Shown: positions 35,214 to 46,681 of the stretch, in pieces
Layout of the letters: the number at the start of each line of letters is the position of its first letter
Numbering within the stretch: the stretch's first letter is position 1
Translations under genes and position numbers: made by a program
Assembly (NCBI GenBank): GCA_000729835.1
Contig: JFHB01000007.1
Location: forward strand, 186,001-250,000
Origin: Atkinsonella hypoxylon
Taxonomy: Eukaryota > Ascomycota > Sordariomycetes > Hypocreales > Clavicipitaceae
Length of the DNA stretch: 64,000 bases
Reading direction: 5' to 3'
The notes under the pieces: generated by a model
Told to the model about the DNA's origin: nothing
The model's input: only the letters and a program-made list of their open reading frames with translations
The model's database searches: none

Positions 35214-36679
35214 CTACTGCGCCCACGGCGCCTTAGTAATAGAGATTTGTGCTGCTGTAGTTTCCGCCCTAGAGGCATTGCCAAGGGACTGTCGCGAGCC
35301 TACTGACCCACTACTGGGCCCTGATGGCACCCTTGAATACGGAATTCCCGGAACAGACGTGGGTGGCATTCTGGTAGCTCGTGCCCAAGATGCCGCTGCG
35401 CCAGTTGTTCCCGCCGTGTTTGCGCCAGTTGGTGCAGTGCCCGCTTCCACTGCCGTTGAAATGGGCTGGTTCGTCATGTGTACACTCTGCGCGGGTACAG
35501 ACGCTGTGGGATCGACGTTCCAGGAGAAGAGAGATCCGAATGGAAAATGCTGTATAACGGGAAACTTGCCGAGAACCTCTGCGTTGAACATTTTGATCAT
35601 GCCCTTGTTAATCTTGCCCCAACCGTCCCTGATGCCAGAGATATCGAATAGAATTGGAGAATGCTCCCAGAAGGGGCCTTTTTTGACGTCGTTGATGAAG
35701 CCAATGGCGGAAAAGTACATATTCGTCTGTCGTTGGTCTTCGACAACCGTAACTTTGGTGACATCGGAGGGTTCGGGCGCTCCTTTAACGGAACCTTCGA
35801 CAGGCATTGGTTCTGTCTCGGAAGAGATGGGGCGGGTGAATTGTGCAGATCCAAATATGTAGGGGATGAAGGAGTGATCATCGAGACCCCATACTCCATG
35901 GGAACCCGCCGGTTCGAGAGTGTAAGTGAGGATGAGCTTACGAACGACCTTCAGATACCTGGGTGCTGTTAGTCACGAGATCACTCCCGTTATTTACAAG
36001 ATAGGCAGTTGGAAGAAACAGGGTGTACGCACGGCTCAATCACATTCCGGACAATCTCCCTCTCAATGTCGCCACCCTGCTTTCCATCCCGGAAGAAGCC
36101 CAACTTCCAGAGACAACCCAAAAACGTAACAAAGCTCAGTTCATGGCCTGTTCCATAGTCCAGCCTCTGGGCGCTTCCAAACGCGCCCAGTAAGTAACTA
36201 CTCACTTCATCTTTTGCTGTGACTCCATTGCTCCCTTTGATGGATAGGGCTTCGCCTAATATGCCTGCCTCCAGGAGTGAGTCGAGCTCTTCTTCTACTA
36301 GGGCGAACCACTTTTGGAAGCTGACGTTGCCGAAGCGTCGGGGGCCAGGGTCGGGAGGGGCCTGCTCAATAAGGGACTCTAGGTCGGAGAGAAGCTTCTG
36401 AAGGGCTTTTATGGATGGCGTCGAGGTTGTTGAGCCTGGTACGAGGGGGAATTGGATTGGCAGCGGCGAGGAGGCTTGTGTTCTGGGACAAAGCGCGTGA
36501 TTGAGCTGGAGGATGAATGTGCCGATGTCGGTATAGGCCTTTGTGGCGAGAAAGTGCTGGACGTGGTGGCCCTCGTTGATGAGTTTCGAGGGTCTGGTGA
36601 AATTGTGGGTGTGCAGTTGGGATTCTGGTATGAATTGTAGGGTAGGAAGAGGGATTTGAGGGTCTGACGAGGACGTCAT
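35214..36679 (-). CDS. rrd1: Serine/threonine-protein phosphatase 2A activator 1 (PTPA/RRD1, peptidyl-prolyl isomerase)
   Basis: Exon 1 36679-36033, intron 36032-35959 (GTGCGT...CACCCAG), exon 2 35958-35214; 463 residues. The PTPA family runs the full length: TRPSKLINEGHHVQHFLATK, FGNVSFQKWFALVEEELDSL, SYLLGAFGSAQRLDYGTGHE, FVTFLGCLWKLGFF, GVWGLDDHSFIPYIFGSAQF and near the end VLGKFPVIQHFPFGSLFSW. A Ser/Pro/Ala-rich tail of about 90 residues ends APWAQ, as in the RRD1 type. Known: PTPA binds PP2A catalytic subunit and promotes its active, metal-loaded conformation. An upstream non-ATG extension in frame was not used; the ATG at 36679 precedes the conserved part. Confidence 0.95.
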
Positions 36680-37315
36680 GGCGGGGGAATATTCGGGTAC
36701 TTTCGGGTTCAATGGTGATGGGTTTTTTTGAGGTTTATTTGTTTTTTAGAGTCCTGGAGGGATGTGGCGGGTAAACTATTGGTGAATAATCTGGGAGTTG
36801 AGGTTTGGGATTGGGGTTACGCGAACTTGTATGTATGGTGGTGATGTAAATTTTAGTCAGCAGTTGAACGGGTAGTTGTGGAAACCATTGTGGCAAATGG
36901 AAAATCGTCATTATTCAAATCAAACACCATAACCCACAAATCACAACAGTATATTGACGAGGCATATTATTCTTGTCAACAACGACGGTAAAGACTTTTT
37001 ATGTGATCTGGAGATGTATCCAGCCATACTGTAAAAGTAGGTGAATTTCGCCATTTCGATAGTCAATATAGCGGAAAGCGGGGAAGGGGAGCTTGGACCA
37101 TCAAGGCTACCATGTAGGCAGTTTAGTGGAGTGCGGCACGTGGTGTAGATCTGAATCTCCACGAGATACGCGTGACAATATGACAACAAATGTCACGGCG
37201 ATCTGGCATTGAGATATTGTCGACCTGCGCAGCCCATGTAAGTGATGCACGACCGCCAAGTCGTAATTCAACCTTGACGAGTGCGGGGCGCATACTTACC
37301 GTGTGCAGTTTTAGA
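36680..37315. promoter_or_regulatory. Divergent intergenic region (PTPA and SANT-like gene)
   Basis: 636 bp between divergent genes. An in-frame ATG at 37190 could extend the right-hand gene by 42 codons, but a splice-acceptor-like CTTACCGTGTGCAG just before 37311 suggests part of this is leader or a 5' UTR intron. Confidence 0.45.
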
Positions 37316-39166
37316 ATGGTTACAACGAGGAGCGGAACAGCTTCGAGACGAGAGCGACCACAAACCGTGGCCGACTCTTCAGATAAGAGCAGAAGAGGAC
37401 GCAAGCGGAAAGCAACTGAGACCGCGACGGCACCACAGAAGACAACAGAGACGAGGGTCACTAGAACGAAAGCCCGCACAGTCCGAGATATTGAAGTTCG
37501 TGCGTTGCAACGTCCCAGGAGAGGAGTTGAGGAAGAATTGGATGCGGAATATGCGCCTGTGGATCAAAGCTTCTATGAATCCATCAACAGGAATGCTTCT
37601 ATGGGAGAGGGGAGGCAGGTGAAAGCACAGAAAAAGAGCCGAAAGATCGAGGGACCGGACCATCAATCGGTCATTGCAGAAAACCTGGCAGGAAATTCAG
37701 GTCGAAGAAAGGAGCAAAATGGGGTACGCGAATTCGAGGACGATGGGTCCAGTGAAGACGAGGACCAGGAAGAGGGAAAGGATGATGGGGGAGAAGAGGA
37801 CAAGGAGAATGGGCAGCCGGAGGTGGATGGCAACGAGGAACCAGAAAATCAAGAGGGTCAGATCGGGTCATCACAGATCGATAACCCGAAGAATATTGCA
37901 CGCATCGCGGTCAATCCAGTGGACATAGAATACATTGAACCGGAGCCCGAGGGCGTCAATCCTGTTATCATCACTCTCAACCGCTCCAAGGTTAATCCTT
38001 TGATTCTAGCCATGAGTGAGGAACTATGGACGGCCCAATCAGGGGAGTGGTCTCTTGAACTTCTCTTCGAAGACGAAGAAGATGAAACAAAACCGAAGTG
38101 GGCTGCCCGCGAAGCTGGATTCAGTGAAGACGAAAGCTGCAACAGGCTGTTCCACAAAGCAGTAGAATTTGGACAGGTATGCCAGGCTTTGCCCAGAGAC
38201 TGGGCTGGTCAGATTCGGTTCATGAGGCAGGATTCAAAGAAGATAAGAGATATTCTCACCTCGATGTGGGATCTTGCACAAGAAGTGAAAGCGAAGGCGA
38301 TGGATTATGGAAACACCAAGACATCAAGAAAGGCTGCTCCTGTCCGAAAGACAAAGCGGAAAGCTAGAGTCCAAAGGTCGAAGAATGCAATCGGCTACGA
38401 GAGCTTGATAAAATCCATACGAATGAGGCTGATCCCAATTCTAGTCCTAGTTCTCAAAGAAACGCTTCTCTTAGGTGGTTCTCCTACAATATCGAAAAGG
38501 CTGCAAACGATCGGTCTGGGCCGAGGGAAATTCATGTCATGCACTTTACAGCTTGCTCTTCACATTGTTAGGTGCATCTATGAGCTTCATAATATTCTAG
38601 AACGCCATTTTGGGATAGAAGAGGACAACGAAGCTGGTCCCGTGGATGCTACTGACCATACCCCACAACAGGGCCCGAAGAATGATCACAACACAATGTT
38701 TCGGAATTTTGACACGAAACTTTCGGGAGTCAAGCGAGATCTACTGAATGCTACGAGGGTACTGGAAGAAAAGGCCGAAGATCGTCGGACGGAGGAAGAA
38801 CATATTAAGCGCGTATGGGAAGCCAGATGTCAAGAGGATCGAAGGGTACAACGAGATCAAGATGAACAAATGAGGCTCTTTGTTGAATCAACGCAAGTAC
38901 CTATGCCTCAGAATCGAACAGACCGTGATCTTGGGCGGGAAGAAGTGTATAAACAATGGAATGGCTGGTCTTTGAAGGAAGACGAAAGGATACTTGGTAT
39001 GATCCGCAAGGGTTGGTCGCTAGATATTGAAAAATTGGCAGGCCAGCTACCTGGGCGGACGACTACGGAGGTTGATCAACGAGTGAAGGACCTGAGGACT
39101 CGAATGAGGGCAAAGTTTGAAAAAAGAGGACAGCCACCTCCGAAATGGTGCTATGAAAGGCCGTGA
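37316..39166 (+). CDS. Orphan nuclear-type protein with C-terminal SANT/Myb-like motif
   Basis: Single exon, 616 residues from the ATG at 37316 (658 from 37190). The start is basic (SRRGRKRKA, an AT-hook/NLS-like motif), then a long acidic region of about 60 residues rich in Asp, Glu and Gly, then a helical core (GEWSLELLFEDEEDE; LFHKAVEFGQVCQALPRDW; FMSCTLQLALHIVRCIYELH). A Glu/Arg-rich coiled coil follows (NATRVLEEKAEDRRTEEEHI). The last 70 residues read as one Myb/SANT repeat: WNGWSLKEDERILGMIRKGW, then IEKLAGQLPGRTTTEVDQRV. Such motifs bind DNA or histone tails. No named family recognised; a role in chromatin or transcription is inference only. Confidence 0.78.
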   Translation: MVTTRSGTASRRERPQTVADSSDKSRRGRKRKATETATAPQKTTETRVTRTKARTVRDIEVRALQRPRRGVEEELDAEYAPVDQSFYESINRNASMGEGRQVKAQKKSRKIEGPDHQSVIAENLAGNSGRRKEQNGVREFEDDGSSEDEDQEEGKDDGGEEDKENGQPEVDGNEEPENQEGQIGSSQIDNPKNIARIAVNPVDIEYIEPEPEGVNPVIITLNRSKVNPLILAMSEELWTAQSGEWSLELLFEDEEDETKPKWAAREAGFSEDESCNRLFHKAVEFGQVCQALPRDWAGQIRFMRQDSKKIRDILTSMWDLAQEVKAKAMDYGNTKTSRKAAPVRKTKRKARVQRSKNAIGYESLIKSIRMRLIPILVLVLKETLLLGGSPTISKRLQTIGLGRGKFMSCTLQLALHIVRCIYELHNILERHFGIEEDNEAGPVDATDHTPQQGPKNDHNTMFRNFDTKLSGVKRDLLNATRVLEEKAEDRRTEEEHIKRVWEARCQEDRRVQRDQDEQMRLFVESTQVPMPQNRTDRDLGREEVYKQWNGWSLKEDERILGMIRKGWSLDIEKLAGQLPGRTTTEVDQRVKDLRTRMRAKFEKRGQPPPKWCYERP

Positions 39167-39483
39167 GGATAACTTTGCCGATGATGGTAAGTGGATGGGC
39201 TCTTGTTTGGCAAAACTTGCCGATACGACACAGTGATACCTAAAGAGATTCCTGACACTCATATACGATATGGAAGAGTCTTAGCACATGTGCATCTTCA
39301 TTTGATAGTACTACATGCAGCTATTGATGATAGCTTCGATTAGCGGACCAGTCATCTATTGTTTTGGATGTACTTGGGTTGTCCAACGGTCGTAGAATTT
39401 GTTGGCGGCCAGAAGCTGTTCAGTGGGCAAACGACCGACGCAACTGAACGAAACCTGCTCTTTCCCACCCCTCACGAAGAACG
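39167..39483. other. Convergent intergenic spacer
   Basis: 317 bp between the SANT-like gene (+) and the NRPS-like pseudogene (-). Nothing recognised. Confidence 0.55.
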
Positions 39484-42400
39484 CTACATATCCTCATCTG
39501 AGCCCGAGCCTGAGCTGTCTGACTGAACATCTCGAACATCTCGCCATGGCCTTACCGGATTCCCTATCCAGCGGCTTCCCGCTGGGATTGTCTCACCGCG
39601 CATTACTAATGACTTCGGACCTATGGTCGTTCCCACACCGATGGTAGTGCCTGGAAGGGAGATTACAAAAGGGCCGAGCGTAGCGCCCTGCTGGAGCACG
39701 ACCTTGCCTAAGCGCATAATGCGGTCGTGGAACAGATGAGGCTGGCAAACAGAGGCTCGATTTATGGTGACACTATCATGAAGCTTAACTAACTCAGCTT
39801 CTGGAAGAAAATGACTGTCTAAACAAACGCCGCGGCCGATATGAGCACTAAGGCTTCGCATCTATAACGTCATTAAGGGCGTACTATAGCAATGCCTTAA
39901 GAGCCAGGGCAAAGCGAGAGATTGTATAAAGGTGTCGGCGAGCTCATTCCGCCACACAAAGGAGCTCCATAGTGGATGCCGTCGACTGTGGTGAACCCGC
40001 GGCGTCAGGATCCATTTAGCGAGTATGGCAATAACACATGCGGTGAACCCAGCAGCGATAAGAAGTGCGCCTCCGGCGAGGAGAGCACAGTTGAAGCTGT
40101 AGCGCTCTATTATAAACAACATCCCGGCTCCGACAGTGGTTGACAGCATAAATGAACATATCAGGGATAGCAACCTACATGCCTCGATAGACCCTCTGGC
40201 CAACTTGAGTCTTCTTGGCGGTTCAAAAGTCCGTTTATTGCTTGAAAGTTCTTCAATACGACGCGGAAGCGACATAGAAGGTCGGCCAAGCCAGGATGAC
40301 CCAAGCTCCATCACAGCCGACGCCTTGCTTAGGACGCCGATTAAGGCAGCTTTAGGAACGGCAATTTCGGGATCAACTATGTCGGAATTGCCAACGAAAG
40401 CCTTTACCCCCACAGTCGAGTGACCCAAGCGGATTTAGCCGTTGTGCGCTTCTGCGTGTAATAGCAGCACGTCATCTGCGAGAAATGCATCATCTTCGAC
40501 ATTTACTAGAGAAGGAATCGGCCCAACAGTGGATGCTTCGACATTGCGACCCACGCGAGCACCAAGGAGGCGCAACCAGTTGCGGGTGAATAAGCTTGCA
40601 TAAATTGGGAACAGGACGACTCGGGCTTCCATTAGCAAGAAGTGAGTCAGCCATGCTGCCCAGGCTGGGCTTCGGTGCCACGAGTGTAGGCCGGGGCGGA
40701 TGGCAGTACTGGCTAGCCGCACCAGGAGGATGATTGTTGCGGCGTATAACATGGTTCCTAGTACGGCACCAGGCAGCGCCATTTCCATCAGCGAAATGCA
40801 AAGTTTCCTAAAGTCGCCATAGTCATGCACAAGTGCCGCGGCAAGAGCCCAAACAGGTGTGATAAGCAGCATTGGGAGGAAGTCAAGTAAGAGGAGCGAC
40901 GAAGTGTACCGGAATCCTGTCGAGAATGTGGCTCTCTCCCCTGAGTCTGACTCTAAACCCTTCTCATGGTCATGATGCGAAGGTTCCACATCTGGTCCGC
41001 GAGATACGCCCTGGAAGCACGTTCCTGGTGGGACAACGGAATGTGGTTCAAGTACTGCACCGGGCATGAGCAAGGAGCGAGCGCCAACCCTAGCGCCATG
41101 ACCGATGGCGATATGTCCAATGTGTAAGACATCGCCATCGAGGCACCACCCGCGAATATCAGCCTCGGGACCTACCACAGAGGCGTCTCCAAAGCTGGCC
41201 AACCCTGTGGCGGGCGGCAGCGCACCAAGTTGCGCATCTTTTCCGACATAACACCCGAGCAACCTGGCATAGCGCCTGCACCATTGAGTCCCCGTAATGG
41301 CCTCGATGCGACCGAATGTGACGAAGCGTTCCGCTGCCCAGAGGCGGAGGTGCACCACCCCGCCGTAATGGTAGCTCCCGGGCCGGATGCGGAGCGTAAG
41401 CAGCCGAACAATACCGGCCGTGACGGACAACCGGCCCGGCATAGTGACGAAGAGCACCCATATGACTGCAATGAGCCACCAAGAAAGGTTATTTTGGCTA
41501 GCCCAAGTGCCACGGCCTATAATGGCGGCAATGATTTTCTTGGTCAGCGCCAGGGCAGCCAGCCAGCGGAGCCCTTCCACGGTGAACGCGATGAACAGGA
41601 CAACGCACTGGACCAGAGCCGTCCAACGAGGTGAGGTGTCGGCGCAACTCGGCGGTCCTCACTCTTGATGCTGGAGATTTCGTCAACGTGAGCGGCCATG
41701 TCTTCAAGGACTGGATGCTCATAGATGTTAGCCACCGACATAGCAGGGTATTGCTTGCGGATTTGCGATACTAGTTGGGCGGCGACAAGACTTGTGCCGC
41801 CGAGCTGGAAGAAATTTGAACTTGGCGAAGCTGGCACGCCAAGCACACGGCGCCACTGTTCAGACAGCCAAGCGGCAGTGGTGTTCATGTTCGCAGCATC
41901 GTGCGCATCGGACAAGGCCCGACCTGAAGGCGGCCAGGGAAGAGCTTTTCGATCCACCTTGCCTGACGCGCGCACAGGCAGTTCGTCTATCGTGACGAGG
42001 AGTGGTACAAGTGTCGGTGGGAGCATGCGTCTCAGCAGCTCGGATTTTTCAGAGACAGGAATGCTGATTTTCTCGTCCGAGTCACACACGATGTAGCCTA
42101 GGAGCAGCTGTGTGCCCGTTTCACTGCGTTATATAGCACTGGCCGCGGCACTTACACCCGGTAGTGTCATGAGCGCTGCATTAATCTCACCGAGTTCAAT
42201 GCGACGCCCACCGAGCTTAATTTGTTCGTTGTTGCGCCTTATAAACACTAGCCCGTCTGGATCTGCGCGCACCAGGTCGCCGCTGCGGTAGGCCCGCTCA
42301 CCGTTGAAGACTGGTTCCGACTTAAATTTAGCTCCGTCTTTTTTAAGGTCGAGGTATCGTGCCATGCCTGCGCCTCCTATCACAAGTTCGCCTTCCTCGC

Positions 42401-43460
42401 CCCAGCATACTGGGGAGCCGTCTGGATTGACGACAGCTAGCTTCTAGCCCTTCAGGGGTAGTCCAATCCGGACGAGTGGCTCGTCAGCTACCAGTGCTGC
42501 AGCACAAGATACAACTGTTGCCTCTGTAGGGCTATATGTGTTCCAAACCTTGCCACAATTAACGGCTCTTGCCAGACGGGTGGCCAACTCTGGGGAACAT
42601 GCCTCTCCGCCGAGAATCAGGAGGCGTAGTCTGGTGAGTGTTGCAATTGGCCACAAAGCAGCCAGTGTCGGTACGGTTGATACAACTGTGATCCGTTGTG
42701 CAGTAAGAAAAGTGCCTAAATCAGCTCCTGCCTTGACAAGTGATCGTGGAACGGGGACAAGACAAGCTCCTTGTCTCCAGGCGAGCCACATTTCCTCGCA
42801 GGAAGCGTCGAAAGCGACGGATAGACTGGCAAGCACTCGGTCGCCGGGACCTAGTGCCTGGTTTTCCGGCAGGAATAATTGAGCTTCTGCATTAACAAAA
42901 GCTGCAGCACTGGCATGGCTGACGGCCACACCTTTAGGTTTCCCAGTCGAGCCAGAGGTGAAGATGATCCAAGCGTCGTTGTCAGGAGTAGGACCCGGCT
43001 TGCTCTGCGAGACCCCAGTCCTGGTTGAGATGTCTCGCTGTATCATCGTTATGCCGGCATTGTTCTCCGTAATGACAGCATAAACATTGGCTTCGGTCCA
43101 GACGACATTGGCCCGCTCGTCTGGGTCGTATGCGTCGACGGGCACATATGCAGCGCCCACGGTGAGCACGGCAAGAATGCTCACGTATAAGTCAAGTGTT
43201 CCGGAACTTATGCGCACGCGCACCCTATCACCGGCCCCTATACTGATTGATCGAAGCCCCGTAGCCCGGGAGGCTATCTCGTTGAACAATTGGATATACG
43301 TAAGGCTTTCTGTCCCATTATCAATGGCCGTGGCCGTAGGAAAGGCTGAAATGGAGGCGTTGAGTATGTCAATAAGTGTGCGAGCCGGGCTAGGCTTCTC
43401 GCAATGATAAATGGCCAAGTCTGGCGAGACCGGGAATGGTGTTCTCCGGCCTTGATCCAT
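39484..43460 (-). pseudogene. Decayed NRPS-like gene of epsilon-poly-L-lysine synthetase (Pls) architecture
   Basis: ATG at 43460. Adenylation domain: IIFTSGSTGKPKG (A3), AFDASCEEMW (A4), NTYSPTEAT (A5), YRSGDLVRADPDGLVFIRR (A7/A8), SGKVDRK (A10). Thiolation domain: FFQLGGTSLVAAQLV. Then three pairs of membrane helices, each followed by a soluble block; blocks one and three show hexapeptide (left-handed beta-helix) patterns, e.g. IAIGHGARVGARSLLMPGAV and TTIGVGTTIGPKSLVMRGET. The frame is broken by TAG 42444-42446, TAA 42129-42131, TAA 40435-40437 and TAG 39862-39864, plus a frameshift between about 41,610 and 41,660. Each stop lies in otherwise conserved sequence. Pocket residues by alignment to GrsA are D218, A219, E222, S261, I282, G284, T308, V316, V317, then the A10 Lys, close to the published lysine code. 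An active gene is unlikely unless these are sequence errors. Confidence 0.88.
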
Positions 43461-46400
43461 GTTGAGAAATGAAACCTGCCGAATGAAGCTGGGAGGAAAG
43501 GAAGAAGTGATCTTTTATTTAGAGGACGCTTGTTTTTCTGGAGGCTTTGGGTACATGAGATCTGTTCTCTGATAGAAACGAGATGAATGCCCTACGTAGC
43601 TGGATGCTGCGTTTCTGCATACTTCTTTAAACTATGTGCCCCTGGCATCGGCAATAGTTGCCGAATCACTCTCAAGTGATTGGTGGGCAAAAACATCGAC
43701 CTGTCCCATATGGCACACGTGATGCTATATGTATGTGAGATGTGCATGCTGTTATGGAAAACAGGGAAGGGCACAATGAGGACTGTGAGCTCTTTGCCTC
43801 TTATTGTCGACATTCTTTGTCGCGGCGTATAATGGTGCTGGTATTTTTATTTTTATTTTTTGCTTCTAAGTGCAGGGATCAAATTATGTTAGCTACGAGC
43901 ACTTGCTTTCCCCATTTGAAACTTGCTGATCGAGGATGTGGCCAATCGTGGTGAGGAATGGCATGTAGGAGCGGGTATACGGCCCCGCAGCGCCGAATTG
44001 GAGCCAAACAGACTCCCGACTCCCGGGTTTCAAGAGCCTGATCCATGAGTGGGGTGCAGAGACAAACTTGATCTGGAAATTAAGATTCGAAGCCTTACAT
44101 AATGTGCGACCGTACGTCCGTACTACGGAATACCACCCCGACGATTCGGTAACGGCGTGTCAAAAGGCTTGGCTGCAGGCTTTAGCTGGTGGTACAGCAC
44201 AATGCTTGGTTGGGCAAATGCCGCATACTCCGGAGCTGAGCCCCGTACTAGGCGGCGTGGATCACAAGGTTATTACGAACTCTCATAGGACGCGTAAGCT
44301 TGCTTGACGGGAGCAACACCGGCCCGCGGTGAATAAAATGGCTGAGCATCAGAGGATTGGTTAGCTGGCGGCAAATGCATTAGTAAAGGGTGCCCATTAC
44401 GGATGGAATTGCGCACAGAGGGACAGGGGCCACTTGACGATCAGATGAATTGGCCGCGAGAGAGTCTGTGTTTCTCTGAGTCTCCTTTATGGATGCCCTT
44501 TATTCGCCTTGGCATGCTTGAATCGGGGGTTCGGGACTTTGATTGACGAACTGATGGAGTACTGATGGAGCTTGGCCAAGACTGTTTGTCCGCCTGTCGT
44601 CCGTGGTCACTCGTTTGCTCTAACCACTGTTATTTAAGGCAAGATGTTGCACCTGGGATTCACACTTGCCCGCGTGCAGATAATGTGGCTGTACTGTGAT
44701 TAGACTTTACGTCTCCGGTATGCATGAGCGGGATTGAAGTATGTGCAGGTTGCTTGGCAGCAGTGGTGCGAGTTAGATCATTTTTTGCAAAGTGGAAGAT
44801 GGCGCCTTGATTTATGCGCAGTGGTCGAGGTTTATGGATATCTTGGGTGGCAGGTGAGTACTTCTTGGTGACGGGCAAAGAAAACGGGGCACTTTATCCT
44901 TTTATTGTTGAAGACTGAGTGGAGTTTTGTGGTGGGTTGATTCAATTTCTGAATTGAATTCGTTTGAGTCCCTTGCGTTGTTAAAGGTCTGCTATTCTCT
45001 GTTACTATGACCTTATCTTTGAATACTACGAGGCATACGTGGATGGTTTCAACGCGGCAGATGATTTGTAAGTTTTCAGCTGTTGAATATGTTTGTTGCA
45101 TGTTTCACCGTGACTTACGGGGGTTGATGATTTCATATTTACATACCTATCTAACTAGGTAGGTAATTACCACTAGGGTACGGAGGCCGGCCATAATATG
45201 TAGTAGTGTTGGTCATATACAACCTCGACAAGTCTCTATTGAGGCAGGGCATTTCTCGGCTCTCAAGACTTATGGTGACAAGCCAGCATTTAGGCATGGC
45301 AGTCTAGTCTCGATCACGAGTACTCTGAGAGTAGGAACGTTAATGGATGGCCTTTAAAAGTGTGGTTCATTTCTGGCGGCCATCTATGGCAAGACGTGAG
45401 ATTCCATGTGTTTTTGTACGGCAAAAGGAACATGGTCTTGAAATTCGTTTATAAATATGTATGTTGCAAGCGGCAACCGTGAACAAGGATCAGCATAGCA
45501 TTCAACCTCAATCTGCTGATTACACTCACCGCCTCGACAGTTGACCCTGGTCGCGCGACAGGTCTGGTTGGGTTCGTTGGTTTGTCTGCAGAGTATTGAC
45601 CAACACAGCTTGGCGTCTCCGCTGTAGTCTCGTCTTCTGGACTAGACACATAACTAGTTATGTACAACCCTACTGTAACTACCCAGCCTGCTTCATAGCT
45701 TAGCAAGGGGTGAAGAACTACAGGAGCCCACAAGGAAGAAGCTCTCGCATGAGACTATGAACAGATGGATTGAATGAACGCCCCCATGGCTTGGTGATGG
45801 AATTGAATTGCATAGTGTTCTAGAGCCTTGGTTCTCTGCTACTGAAGTAATTTCGTCGAATTTGAGCATTCATTAATAAAGATAGATGTGGCTCTTTAAT
45901 AATTGGAGGCTGGGTTAGCCGCGGACTCGTGAATTTCTTCACCCGCGTGCCTAAGTACCTAGGTACCTAGGTACCTAGTGCCTGCACATATCCCTTAAGG
46001 TCACGGGGCCCACTCATCTCCTAGGACCTGACCAGTACCTCTGGAGTTCGCAGTGGCTGCGCTATCTACCAAGTATCTCTTGTGTAAATCGGATTTTTTT
46101 TGTGGGGATCCTGTCACCTTGTATCTCCTCCCTCCTTTCTCTCCCTTGCATCACAACACCGCTCCTCTGCCCAACTCGCATCTCTAGCCTCGCCAGCCCT
46201 GGTGCCTCCTGTCTCTACTCTGCTTCATTGCCCGCAGATTCCTAATTACAGAGGCTTTTGCCTGTATTTGTTCCGATTCGTCAGTCACCTTCTTTTTGAG
46301 CTGCTTCGCCGTCTATCTGTCCGGCTTGCCTACCCACACTAACATAATACGACAACGATCCCTGTAAGACATCAAGCTCAACGGCCAGCTTTGTGTGTAA

Positions 46401-46681
46401 CTCTGTAACGTCCCGACTTGAAACAGGGTGAGATATACCGCCATTCCCGTATTGGAGGAACCATTGCCGCCACCATTGTGAAAGGGGCTGGCAGGCAGAC
46501 TTTCCACCGCCGTGTCCATTACTGCGTCGTGGGCAGCCACTGGTTCTCCTTGGTTGTATCTGGCCTGGCGAGACTCGACATGACTTATACTATCTGATTG
46601 ATTGATGATACGAGTTGCTGACCCGTCCCCTAGTCTTTCATCTGCATTCTGTACAACAGTCTACTTAATCGAGCATCAATA
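43461..46681. other. 3.2-kb spacer without recognisable genes
   Basis: No open frame with family resemblance on either strand and no transposon signature. It contains two TAGGTACC clusters (45143-45170, 45951-45980) and ordinary AT-rich stretches. Its right end (about 46.1-46.68 kb) is pyrimidine-rich and probably the promoter and leader of the coiled-coil gene. Confidence 0.5.
45951..45980. repeat. TAGGTACC palindromic microsatellite cluster (perfect copies)
   Basis: Three nearly perfect 8-bp units of CTAGGTAC in tandem, the cleanest of four such clusters in the window. Confidence 0.75.

Noticed and set aside
42084..42155. Short intron (GTAAGT...CACAG, 48 nt) that would remove the stop at 42129
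   Set aside because: It is in phase but would delete residues that are normally present between A8 and the following strand of adenylation domains, and it leaves the other three stops unexplained.
42444..42500. Intron ending at the TAG 42444 (acceptor GGCTAG)
   Set aside because: The only donor nearby would remove the conserved RIGLPLKG motif; a nonsense change is simpler.
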